From: Oreohelix idahoensis
Lineage: Eukaryota > Mollusca > Gastropoda > Stylommatophora > Oreohelicidae
Assembly: GCA_024509875.1 (NCBI GenBank)
Contig: JAMPIV010009925.1
Location: 248,001 to 312,000 of the forward strand
Length of the DNA stretch: 64,000 bases
Reading direction: 5' to 3'
Positions 40,614-50,287 of the stretch are shown here, in pieces. How positions within the stretch are numbered: the first letter of the stretch is position 1; the number at the start of each line of letters is the position of its first letter. Both the position numbers and the translations under genes were made by a program. Under the pieces are notes generated by a model that was not told the DNA's origin, ran no database searches, and saw only the letters and a program-made list of their open reading frames with translations.

Positions 40614-41713
40614 TGTTGACTCCATTTTATGGTTGAGTACAGTTTATACTGGTGAAGAGGTAGCTTAAAACGCGAATGGTTAAAATGAACGAATGTCAAC
40701 AATATTCTTCAAACGAACTTCAACAAGTAGTGTTGAACTGGTGAACTGGGCAAGTACTGGCAGTACATAAGTCGGTGATGACTGTACATAGATTTTATTC
40801 AACATGACACATACGGAGTGGACAAGACTAACATCGTCACAGGCGCAAAGATCATACATCAGCATAATGGTAATTACTTTTAAAGTTCCTGAAGATTCTC
40901 TACCAATAAAGTCCTCTGACTCAAGTGACTAAGGATCACAAAACTGTTACCGTATAATATTCTTCTCATTCAAGTCCATTGACCTTCCTTCAAGGACGTC
41001 TATCATGGTAACGTATTCATACTCCAGGATAAAATCTTCCATATCATACTTCACAATCCCATACGTTCTCCAAAACATAACGTTAGATAGCATATAGTTT
41101 CAAACAAAGTCATACACGATAATACGAACAGGTTAGAGATTCCAGTTGACTAACCTCTCCCATTCTATGCCACGCTTCTGGCATTGTTGAATGTACGGCA
41201 TATAAAATATGAAGCATACGAATAAATAAACTGGTTTACACGTAGGTATTATTCCTCTACGGTAATCTAATATGACCACCGACTCCGTCTGTCCATTCTA
41301 GGAAATTACATGCTAAGATGACTTCCCGCTAGACTACAACTGGGAGCGGCCTGATACTTTAGTTTACGGCAATAAATATACAAATATAACCGGGGCGACA
41401 CTTACATGATCCTTCCATCATTGGCTTCGTCAAGAATACCAATTGAATCAATATAACATACTGGCTTATACAAAACTGCCAGAAAATTCCAATAATCTAT
41501 ATCTCGGACATAACAAAGTCCGCACTGCCCCGTTCAAAACATGACGTCACAATCCCCAAACTAGGTTACCCGTGCGTCCAAAGCAACTCACACTGCATTG
41601 TGCCCGTCAGTGCGTGAATCAATCGAACGCACAAATAATAAAATATATAAAGACTGGTGCGTACATTTGGCAGGACCGAAGACTACCCCCTTAGGTAATA
41701 AATGTACGTAACA
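40614..41713 (-). repeat. 5' LTR of Gmr1-B
   Basis: 1100-bp copy of 31632-32711, followed on the plus strand by the target repeat gatg and the remaining mariner transposase. Confidence 0.93.
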
Positions 41714-42263
41714 GATGCCATTCTATTGACTGCCTCTAGGATTCTGGTTAAAAAAAATGAACCCAAGTCTCATCACCTGTCACAATATTCGATAAAAACT
41801 CTTCTCCTTCAGTTTTGTAACGGTGCAGGAGGTTGATGGCTATGGTTTTCCTTGTTTCTTTATGTCTGTCTGTCAACATTCTGGGTACCCACCGTGCACA
41901 AACTTTTGAATAACCCAGGTCTTTAATGATGTTCTGGACACTGCCTTTACTAATGGACAACATGGAAGAAAGTTCATCCAGTGTTACCTGACGGTCACCA
42001 CGAATGATGCCATCAACTCGATGAATGTTGTGCGGAGTCACTGCGGTAGATGGACGGCCAGTCCGCTTTGCGTCAGCCATTGAGGATTGACCTACTTCAG
42101 CTTCGTCACAACGATGTACCCAACATCGGACAGTGCTAACATCCACTGTTGAATCTCCATAAACATTCTTCAAACGTTCGTGGATGCGAATTGGGGTCTC
42201 GCCTTCAGCATTGAGGAATTCTATGACATAACGTTGTTTTAACAGAACGTCTTTGGCAGCCAT
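41714..42263 (-). pseudogene. mariner transposase, N-terminal half
   Basis: Starts MAAKDVLLKQRYVIEFLNAEGETP, the paired-type DNA-binding region, with HTH segments around ILxI-SKGSVQNIIKDLGY. It continues to the first catalytic aspartate in VTGDETWVHFF. A run of A on the element strand near 41750 has shifted the frame, so NPESKR-type sequence is lost in the zero frame. It ends at the Gmr1-B insertion and continues at 31627. Confidence 0.92.
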
Positions 42264-42498
42264 TTTTAAACTGTTACAGTGGTGCCACCTGTTACTGAAA
42301 CAGGTTGGTAATGCTATACAGTGCAGAAGAATGTTTGAGGAATCCTGCTAAATTTACAAATTGCACACCGATGCAGTATTTACATACATAAAAATAGGAG
42401 GCATTACTTTTTGACCTTCCCTCGTATTACTAAAACAATTAACATGTCTAATAAACTCTGTTAACAGTATCAAATAATATCAGCTTATTTTTGTAACA

Positions 42499-43252
42499 TA
42501 ACTATGAATTGGCAGTGGTGCACCACTTCACATACCTAGGGTCTACCATCAATGACAAACTCTCACTGGATACAGAAATCGACAGCCGCATTGGCAAAGC
42601 TGCAGCTACCTTTGCCCACCTCACATCGCGTGTTTGGGGAAACTCTAAACTCACAATGAAGACCAAAGCTGCGGTATATAATGCCTGCGTCACCAGCACA
42701 CTCCTATATGGCAGCGAGACCTGGACGACCTATGCTAAGCAAGAAAGAAGGCTCAATACCTTCCATTTGCGGTGTCTACGCCGCATCCTCGGCATCTCGT
42801 GGAAAGATAAAGTGACAAATGTCGAGGTGTTGTCACGTGCTGGCCTTCAAAGTATGTATACGCTTCTTAGACAGCGCAGACTTCGCTGGCTTGGCCATGT
42901 TCGCCGCATGGAAGATGGTCGCATCCCAAAAGATATCTTCTATGGACAATTAGCAGATGGCAAGAGAACAGTTGGGCGACCACAGCTGAGGTTCAAAGAT
43001 GTGTGCAAGAGAGATATGAGGGCACTGGACATGGATCCAGCAACATGGGAGGATGAAGCTGCCGATCGCACTAAGTGGCGATGCTATTTACGGCGCCACC
43101 TCAGATTGGGCGAAGAGAGGCTCACACAAGAAGCAGAGGTGAGGAGAAAACGTCGAAAGGAGCACCAGGAAAATAAGCAGCTGAGGGCTGTCACCTCAGG
43201 GGCGCATTCCCATAGTCAGTTATGACTGAAGGGGCTATTATTATTATTATTA
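42499..43252 (+). mobile_element. LINE-G: short RTE-like LINE 3' end
   Basis: 5'-truncated LINE with one open frame to a stop at 43225. It contains FTYLGSTINDKLSLDTEIDS, LLYGSETWT, LGISWKDKVTNVEVL, RWLGHVRRMEDGR and KRTVGRPQLRFKDV, the RTE-like thumb and C-terminus. An ATT-repeat tail at 43236-43254 follows. Target duplication of up to 14 bp (ttatttttgtaaca) at 42485-42498 and 43253-43266, partly merged with the tail. The intact frame suggests a young copy. Confidence 0.88.
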
Positions 43253-43266
43253 TTATTTTTGTAACA

Positions 43267-43604
43267 CAAACCAGCTCCTGATTGTTGGAGTTAAAGTGTG
43301 GAAAGATTAAATTAAATTTTTAAAAACTAAATGAACCACAAAAGGAACAAATACATTTTCATCGTATGATAATGTGAAAAAAAGGTATGACATTCAATTA
43401 AAATCCACTCAGAAAAGGATAAAAGTAATAAAGAAAAAAAAATTAATACATTCAGAATACACTGCAGACAGTGTGCGGGGTTAATAATTTAAAAAAAAAA
43501 AAAGCATATGTAATAAGACAATTAATTACCTATGTTCAGTTATACAGTGTGGAATAAATGATGCAGAAATATGTGTTTAGTAGGCAAATTGTAATCATAA
43601 TAAT
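43267..43604. other. Intron sequence
   Basis: AT-rich with poly(A) runs near 43432 and 43491. Nothing recognised. Confidence 0.45.
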
Positions 43605-43614
43605 AATTAGATAC

Positions 43615-43951
43615 AGGGAGCCACGCTGGTGTAGTGGTTACTAAACTGCGCTGGTGACCGGGTGACTCAGGATCAAAACCGGGCGAGGACATTTGAAGAT
43701 TTTTCGTCGACCGGAATTTGGACTGGATTAACTCGAGCCCTGGCTAGAACATTTGAAGTAGTGTCGTTGACCAGGGACTGGCGGCTCCTGAGCCGACCCA
43801 GCTCTAATGGGTACCTCCAAAATCGGCGAGTATCTGCCTGAATGGCGAGGGACACCTGTCTCTGTACAAGAAAAAAAGGGGTACTCACGTAGACATACTA
43901 ACCTGAGATTTCGTCTCGAGTAATAGCATCATTTTGTACACACACAAAAAA
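43615..43951 (+). mobile_element. tRNA-derived SINE
   Basis: A 337-bp element whose head looks like a tRNA gene: A-box-like ggtgtagtgg (43628-43637) and B-box-like ggatcaaaacc (43670-43680), about 32 bases apart. A non-tRNA body follows, including ctaatgggtacctccaaaat, and an A-rich tail ends at 43951. A 10-bp target duplication, aattagatac, lies at 43605-43614 and 43952-43961. The duplication and RNA polymerase III boxes make this a firm SINE call; I cannot name its family. Confidence 0.85.
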
Positions 43952-44049
43952 AATTAGATACTTTATACTCCATAGTATAACACATTAGTGATTGAACATG
44001 GTATTTTCTCCTGTAGTTTATAATGTTTCATTGTCTTAATTGTGACCAG

Positions 44050-44279
44050 GAACAGGCTGGCCATGATGATCAGGAGCCTGTCGTGAATGAGCAGGCTTTT
44101 GTGTTTGAGGAGACAGACACTGCAGACTTAGAAGATGAATTGAATGTGGGAGGACAGGAGGAGGATGGATCTGGTTACCATGTAGGAAGAAGTAATGATT
44201 ACACAGCAAGTTTATACCACCAAGGAGGAAGTGCTTCAACCAAGATTGCTACCAGCAATGTAGATTACACTGGCAACAG
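44050..44279 (+). CDS. Host gene exon d (acidic segment)
   Basis: A 230-base exon from the acceptor cttaattgtgaccag to the donor CAACAG/gtaaga. An alternative acceptor, cctgtag at 44016, gives the same frame with eleven more residues. Phase 0 at the start fits the micro-exon; it ends with two bases of an arginine codon. It encodes EQAGHDDQEPVVNEQAFVFE and continues with acidic and Gly/Ser/Tyr-rich sequence (ETDTADLEDELNVGGQEEDG, SASTKIATSNVDYTGN). No enzymatic domain is visible; the composition suggests a disordered region. Confidence 0.65.
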
Positions 44280-44847
44280 GTAAGACCCCTATTCATTCTG
44301 TATTGAATTGGTTTGTATCTTTGTAGTTTAGTTTATTTTAATATACTTGACATTTTCAAAGAATTGTCACCATAGAAGTGTAGAGTTCTTTAGTCCTGTA
44401 TTTTGCAGGGCTGCACCGAATATTCGATTCGGCGCCAAATATTGCATTCAATGAACTATTCGTATACTGTCGAATAGTAACCTGCCATCAAATACGAATA
44501 GTAAATTTAGGTCAACCTGCAACATGATAATCTTAGACCCAGAAAGTAGGCTGACTTTCAGTTTCAACGGTCTCGCTACTAACTCAACACACCACGCCTT
44601 ACGATGCATACTTTACTGTGTAGCGGGTTGCATCAGCTGACTAGGCAGAGGGTAGGCAGACGCTGATATTAACCTCTGGTTTTAACCAGCCAGTTAAAAC
44701 CAGACGTGTTAATATCAGCGCCTGCATTAGTCCTCGCATTGTTACTGTTATATTGGTTTAAATCGTGCCTTGTTGTTTTTTTTAATACTTTATAGTGACT
44801 GTTCAAGTTTAAGAAATACTATGTATTATTCTTAAGCAACGATCATC

Positions 44848-44965
44848 GTTATGGAAAAGATTAGTCCAATTTGGACATTTTTCAGTGTGTGAGGAGGATA
44901 AAAGCAAAGCAGTGTGTTCGCTGTTGACATGCTTGAGGATGCATGCTGCCACATTAATTAATCCT
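44848..44965 (+). pseudogene. BED zinc-finger relic of the hAT transposase
   Basis: Reads MEKISPIWTFFSV, a stop, then EEDKSKAVC after a shift: the S-x-W-x-FF...C pattern of BED fingers that bind transposon ends. It is broken by at least one stop and one frameshift. Confidence 0.55.
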
Positions 44966-45609
44966 CAAAGACACCACTGCTATCTTTGTACACCACAATT
45001 GTTACATTCATTCCTAACTAACTAATCAACACCAAAATTTAGTCCAAAACTCAACACTGTATTACGAAAATGTCATGAAAATCCAATATTATATGAAATA
45101 CAAATATCCAAGGTAATAATTTGTGATTCTTTCTTCAGATCCAAACCATAAAAGATTCAGCTATAACATCTAGCCATCTTCTCCGCTCTACACGCAACCT
45201 TCCAGTTCACCTCTTAGTCCAAACTCAGCACCTCGCATCTTGAACTATTATCACGTGTTTTTGACACAACCCGCACGAGACAAACTCACTTAAACCAGAC
45301 TGACCAGTTTTCATTCGCACTTAACATACACACAGGCCTACACAATTTATCGTTCACGCAAACAACCTCTCTTACTTTATCATTTGCCCCCACACACACA
45401 CATTGATCATTATCATCATCATCATTAGCATAATTATAATCATCATCATGTGAGAGCTGTGCAGAACAGTTATATCACGTGGTGGTGTAATATCCAAAAC
45501 ATATTCAACATCTCCACTCAACAATCACCTGTCATACAAACACCCAGAGGAATACAAACAATTTTGTCTCAAAGGTCAATGACAAATGAAAAATCAACAG
45601 CTGGAATTA
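44966..45609. other. Unassigned DNA inside the hAT element
   Basis: About 640 bases between the BED relic and LINE-H with no transposase similarity. They include a degenerate catcat/atcatc microsatellite near 45405-45450. Possibly another old insertion. Confidence 0.4.
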
Positions 45610-45622
45610 GATTGCCTGTTCA

Positions 45623-46169
45623 CTCCAGCATCTGAGAAAGGAACTAAACAAGGTAGCTGCCAAAAAAGAGAACCATACTTCAGTGGGTACCATCTCATTG
45701 TGGTGTACCCGGAAATGAAAAGGCAGATAAACTTGCAAAAAAGGGAGGAGAATGTGAACAAGAAGATAATGAAGTCACATACTTTGAGAAAAAGAGAGCT
45801 ATCCAGACTATCAGAAGAGAACAGAACCAACCCAAAGACGACTATCACACTCTCGACCGGCAGGGACAGATAACTATTTTTCGCCTCAGGACAGGGCATA
45901 ACAAACTGAATAAACACATGCACAAGCTACCATTGTCTGCTTCACCACTGTGCACATGTGGATTAAACGAACAAACTGCTGAACATGTTCTACAGGATTG
46001 TCCTCTGTATGACCAGTTAAGAAAGATATACTGGCCCAATGACTCAACACTAAACTCGAAGCTATATGGAGCTAAAGAGGAACTTCAAACAACAGTCGAA
46101 TTCATCATGAGAACTCGTCTGACGGTGTAAACATCAAAGATGCGATCGCAAGAAGAAGAAGAAGAAGAA
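45623..46169 (+). mobile_element. LINE-H: RNase H end of an I/Nimb-like LINE
   Basis: A short 5'-truncated copy of the LINE-D family. It reads HLRKELNKVAAKKRTILQW, PSHCGVPGNEKADKLAKKGG, FRLRTGHNKLNKHMHK, the Cys-rich CTCGLNEQTAEHVLQDC, and ends TRLTV. An (AAG)n tail follows. A 13-bp target repeat with one mismatch (gattgcctgttca / gattgcttgttca) lies at 45610-45622 and 46170-46182. At FEKKRAIQ this copy keeps five A, giving the open frame, where LINE-D has six. Confidence 0.85.
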
Positions 46170-46182
46170 GATTGCTTGTTCA

Positions 46183-48175
46183 AGCGAAGACCCAGATGAT
46201 GCTAACTAAGATGGCAGTCAGAAAAAAGTCGTGGGCAATAGACAGGGCAGAGGCAACAGAAGTACATCAAGCCATCGGCAAGATGATCGCACTAGACATT
46301 CAGCCATATTCTATTGTGCAAGATGTTGGTTTCATGTCTCTTGTTGGTTTATTGGAGCCGAGATACACAATGCCAAGAAGGGAATTTTTTACTGACATAA
46401 TAATTCCTAACATGTACTTCTCTGTTAGGGCTAATATCCAGTCACATATTGATGAAGCAAAATCCATCTGTCTGACAACAGATACATGAACAGCTCAACA
46501 CACCACAGATTCTTTCCTTAGCCTTACAGCACACTGGATTTATGAGAGTTTTGAGCGAAAAATGGCAGTCCTTCATTGTGAGCAATTTCAAGGAAAGCAC
46601 ACAGGATTGCGTTTAGCTGAAGCACTGGCACAAATGTTGACCGAATGGAAAATTGGTTTCAGCAAAGTGCATGTTGTATTGCGGGATAATGGCGCAAATA
46701 TGGTGAAGGCCACAAAAGAAGCAAACTTGACAAATGTTAGCTGCTTATCTCATACATTACAGCTTGTTATTCACGATGCCATTCTATGTCAGCCATCAGT
46801 AGAAGAACTTATAGCATCTGCCCGCAGAATTGTTGGGCACTTTAAACATTCTTCTGCGGCAACTGGTCGCCTTCATGAAATACAAAAAGCACTGGGATTG
46901 CCTGAACATCAGCTATGTCAAGATGTTGTGACTCGTTGGAATTCAACATTTTACATGTTACACTGTCTTGCAGAACAGAAACGTGTAATCTCATTTTATA
47001 GCGTAGAAGCTGGCGATCATGACAGAAAAAACCTGAATTTGACAACAAATCAGTGGAATCTGATGTCTTGCGTTATGACATACTGAAGCCCTTTGAACAA
47101 CTGACACGTGAGATCAGCAGCGCAAATGCATGTTTGTCAGTGGTCTTGCCAGCCAATCAAGCTATCTTGCTGTATCTGCAGAAAGACATATGTGATGGTG
47201 GAATAAAGAAGACGGTTGCAGAAATTATATCAGCGTTGAAACACAAGCTTTCTGGTCTGTTTGATCATGAACGTGTTGTTGTTTCTGCAGCGTTAAATAC
47301 CCGTTTTAAACTTAACTGAAGTGCAAAAATTAAAGGCAGGGTGAAAATATTAGCAGCTGTATCGCCATTATGTCAGTCAAAACGTCAACACTGTCAGTGA
47401 AAACAGTATGTCAATATCAGGACGTCAACACTGTCAGTGACAACAGTATGTCAATCTCAGGACGTCAGCACTGTCAGTGATAACAGGATGTCAACACTGT
47501 CAGTGACAACAGTATGTCAATCTCAGGACGTCAGCACTGTCAGTGACAACAGTATGTCATTCTCAGAATCTCATTATGTCAGTCAAAACGTCAACACTGT
47601 CAGTGAAAACAGTATGTCAATCTCAGGACGTCAACACTGTCAGTGACAACAGTATGTCAATCTCAGGACATCAACACTGTCAGTGACAACAGTATGTCAA
47701 TCTCAGGATGTCAACACTGTCAGTGACAACAGTATGTCAATCTCAGGACGTCAACACTGTCAGTGACAACAGTATGTCAATCTCAGAACGTCAACACTGT
47801 CAGTGGCAACAGTACATCAATCTCAGGACGTCAACACTGTCAGTGACAACAGTATTTCAATCTCAGGACATCAACACTGTCAGTGACAACAGTACATCAA
47901 TCTTAGGACGTCAACACTGTCAGTGACAACAGTATGTCAATCTCAGGACATCAACACTGTCAGTGACAACACTATGTCAATCTCAGAACGTCAACACTGT
48001 CAGTGACAACAGTATGAAAGTGAAATCTGAAAATCCACCCAGTAAGAAGAGTAAGATTGCATCAGATGATTTCTGGGCCTCATGGGATTTGGTGCAAACA
48101 TACAATGACTAGCCAGAAACCAGTACTTCAAACCTTATTGAAGATCAACTAAACATGTTTCTGAATGAACCATGA
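46183..48175 (+). pseudogene. hAT transposase, broken
   Basis: The hAT catalytic core: DVGFMSLVGLLEPRYTMPRR, then a TTDTW site in which TGG has become TGA, VVLRDNGANMVKA (catalytic aspartate), SCLSHTLQLV (the conserved C-x2-H) and VVTRWNSTFYML. A frameshift near 47060 moves the reading to YDILKPFEQLTREISS. The minisatellite at 47383-48015 separates the core from ASDDFWASWDL and DQLNMFLNEP, the start of the C-terminal dimerisation region, which is cut short by a stop. Confidence 0.88.
47383..48015. repeat. 40-bp minisatellite, about 16 copies
   Basis: The unit contains cgtcaacactgtcagtgaca followed by acagtatgtcaatctcagga. Copies vary at a few positions (cgtc/catc/tgtc; gacaac/gaaaac/gataac), and one copy is shortened. 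The core cactgtcagtg is a near-perfect palindrome. A longer block, attatgtcagtcaaaacgtc, occurs before copy one and again at 47572, indicating a higher-order duplication. Forty is not a multiple of three, so the array rotates reading frames. Confidence 0.92.
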
Positions 48176-48479
48176 ATAGTTCCAAGATGTTTGCCCTATT
48201 TTTGTTGTAACGCTGTATAATTAATAAAAATGTCAGTAGACCTATTGAACACAACTTTTTATGCCCAACATTCACTCTTTATTCGTAATCGGCCGAATAG
48301 TTAAAGGCTTCTATTCGCATTCAGCTGAATAGTAAAAACCACTGTTCAGTGCAGCCCTAGTATATTTTGATAAACTTGATGCTGTTGTCGGTGTTCTTAC
48401 TCAGAATCTTTATATGACTGTGTGATTTCCCAAATGCTACTGTAACAAGTTATTCTTTCATTACCCTTCAGCTCCCCAA

Positions 48480-48790
48480 AGAGCATAAGCCCTCAGCAAA
48501 CTCATTCCAAAGTCCTCCTCTTGTGTGCCATTGGCTCAAAGTCTTTCCATATCTTCCTCATCATTTTCAATGTCTGCCTCCAGATCTTTTCTCTGTGTGT
48601 TTTTCTGTCTGCTTCTACTTCTTCTACCCTGGAGATTCCAGAACAAGGACTGCCTATCAACAGGTTTCCTCAGTGTGTGTCCTATCCATCGCCAGCATCT
48701 TCTTATCTTTTATTCCACTGGCACTTGTCTGGTTCTTGTCATCGATTCCACATTGATGATCTTGTCATACCATTTCAATCCTTTTGTTAT
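48480..48790 (-). pseudogene. RTE-like LINE C-terminal relic
   Basis: The minus frames read WIGHTLRKPVDRQSLFWN and LQGRR, the C-terminal block of the same subgroup as the relic at 3868-4115, followed by degraded sequence. Stops interrupt it. The 84-bp tandem repeat starts within it. Confidence 0.65.
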
Positions 48791-48963
48791 ACACAAGGAG
48801 AGTAATCTTGAGTCGCATGAGGTAAAACTTTAATAATTGATGATCTTGTCATACCATTTCAATCCTTTTGTTATACACAAGGAGAGTAATCTTGAGTCGC
48901 ATGAGGTAAAACTTTAATAATTGATGATCTTGTCATACCATTTCAATCCTTTTGTTCTACGCA
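48753..48963. repeat. 84-bp tandem repeat, 2.5 copies
   Basis: The unit begins ttgatgatcttgtcatacca at 48753, 48837 and 48921. Two full units are nearly identical, and the third is partial and diverges after 48955. Confidence 0.9.
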
Positions 48964-49046
48964 AGCACCCATTTATGAAAGTCAAGAAGTCATGAGATCT
49001 TGTAAAATCTGAAGATTTTGTGTAATATATCACATTGGTTTATCAG

Positions 49047-49236
49047 AATGAGCACTGGAGTTGGTGGAGCAATGGGTTACCTTTCTGAGCAAGCAGCATA
49101 TGGAGATGAGAGTGGAGCAGAGTTCGGAGATGCTACAGCCAGTGGAGAATACATTGGAAATGTAGTTCATGAAGTGGAGGAAGATGCATCGGGTGTTGAG
49201 TTGGAATATGAGCAGCCAGTGGAACAAGAAGAACAG
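49047..49236 (+). CDS. Host gene exon e (acidic segment)
   Basis: A 190-base exon from ggtttatcag to the donor GAACAG/gtcaga. Its first base completes the arginine codon left by exon d; the remaining 63 codons are open and end in phase 0. It reads MSTGVGGAMGYLSEQAAYGD, then glutamate-rich text such as VVHEVEEDASGVELEYEQ and ends PVEQEEQ. Composition matches exons b and d. The next exon is not visible before the end of the window, so the gene continues beyond 64000. Confidence 0.65.
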
Positions 49237-49410
49237 GTCAGATGCATGTCTGTTTGCCTGCCTAAAGTAGTCTTAAAGTTTAAGAGTAGAAATTAATGAT
49301 GTAGCCCACATTGATCTCAAGTTGGCTATTTAGTTCTTGTCATTTATTGTAAATCTGATTATAAATCTAGGGGCTTTTGCTTTTAGTCTGTCACCTTACA
49401 TTGTCTATCA

Positions 49411-50287
49411 TTTCTTCTTCTTCTTCCTCGTTCGCCTTCAAACTTCCACATTTATGACTCTAATAAAGGCAGTAGTCAACTCAAGGTTCCCGACATCTCC
49501 AAACAGTTTTTCGTTGACAGAAGTGGGTTGTTGCCATATGCTACTCCGTTCATTACTGTAGGTTGGGCAATACTGCAGCAGGTGTTCGACTGTCATCGGG
49601 CTGGTACCGCAAGTGCAGAGATCTGTTGCATCAATTTTGTATTTGTGGTATAGATGGTATCTCAATCTGTTGTGTCCAGTCCATAGCTGAAAAATGATGA
49701 CCTGTTCTTTCCTGGATAGTTGATGATATGCGTCATTTTTCAAATGGCCCGGATGCTCTCTTTCCCATTTGGACTTGAATGTAGCCTTTATAGTAGTCTT
49801 TGAATTTGCGTAAGTTGTCTCTATATCATTTTGTTGTAAGGCACCTCCTTAGCAAGTTTGTCTGCCTCCTCATTTCCTGGTATGTTGCAATGGGCTGGTA
49901 TCCACTGGATTGTGCACTTGTTGAAGCATTTGGCCAGTCTTTCAAGGGAGATTATCAGATCTTTCAATCCTTTAGCATGGTGGCTCTTCAGCGCTGTTAT
50001 TACTGAGAGGGCATCTGCAAAGATTACTATGTGTTTTTCCGCCTGTGCTTTGCATTCAATAAGAGTTTCCGCTGCCTTTTTCAGGGCTTCTGTTTCAGCA
50101 CTGAAGTTATTGCAGTATTTGCCAGTGGCAATTGCCATAAAGTGGATTCTATTCTTTAATTTTATGAGGATGCCGGCACCCCCATTTTCAACTGCATTTT
50201 TTTTTGCTGCTAACCACTTTCAGTATCTGCTGTGTCCAAAGCTTTGCAGGAAAATTTTTGATCCACAGTATACTGCTTGTTGCTAAC
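49411..50287 (-). pseudogene. LINE-C 3' part: RNase H and C-terminus
   Basis: I/Nimb-like LINE (the RNase H class). The minus frame shows NAVENGGAGILIK, CNNFSAETEAL, FADALSVITALKSH, QWIPAHCNIPGNEEADKLAKE, then FQLWTGHNRLRYHLYHKYKI and the Cys-rich CTCGTSPMTVEHLLQYC. It ends in a (GAA)n tail (ttc repeats at 49411-49426). The catalytic TDGSA box is degraded. The fragment begins abruptly at 50287, where Gmr1-C starts; its RT part probably lies at 63206-64000. Confidence 0.85.

Larger units (their letters stand above)
31632..41713 (-). mobile_element. Gmr1-B: second IN-before-RT gypsy element
   Basis: Complete LTR element on the minus strand: 3' LTR 31632-32711, 5' LTR 40614-41713, and a 4-bp duplication gatg at 31628-31631 and 41714-41717 inside the mariner transposase. 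Order on the element strand: leader, gag, nucleocapsid-like region, protease, integrase, RT, RNase H. A piggyBac-like MITE sits at the end of the integrase. The LTRs differ mainly by a 21-bp deletion. Several frameshifts in homopolymers make it defective. Proteins are closely similar to Gmr1-A, so they form one clade. Confidence 0.92.
31005..42424 (-). mobile_element. mariner DNA transposon split by Gmr1-B
   Basis: Inverted termini cgagggacggtcaaaagtaa (31005) and, inverted, cgagggaaggtcaaaaagta (42424), each next to TA (31003-31004 and 42425-42426), the mariner target. Internal DNA encodes a transposase in two halves, 41714-42263 and 31113-31627. The 10-kb Gmr1-B lies between them with a 4-bp duplication. 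Without Gmr1-B the element is about 1.3 kb, normal for mariner. Confidence 0.93.
44406..48359 (+). mobile_element. hAT DNA transposon, decayed
   Basis: Termini cagggctgcaccgaatattc (44406) and, inverted, tagggctgcactgaacagtg (48359). The flanks gtattttg and gtatattttg look like an 8-bp duplication with a 2-base change, as expected for hAT. It encodes a BED-finger relic and a hAT transposase, and contains LINE-H and a 40-bp minisatellite. It lies in the intron between exons d and e. Confidence 0.85.

Noticed and set aside
43615..43700. A functional tRNA gene
   Set aside because: A and B boxes are present but no complete cloverleaf, and the flanking duplication and tail show a SINE.
45450..45635. 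Plus-strand ORF between hAT and LINE-H
   Set aside because: It crosses the LINE-H insertion border and has no conserved motif.
47383..48015. Regular repeats suggesting a CRISPR array
   Set aside because: The 40-bp units are contiguous with no unique spacers, and the sequence is eukaryotic. It is a minisatellite.
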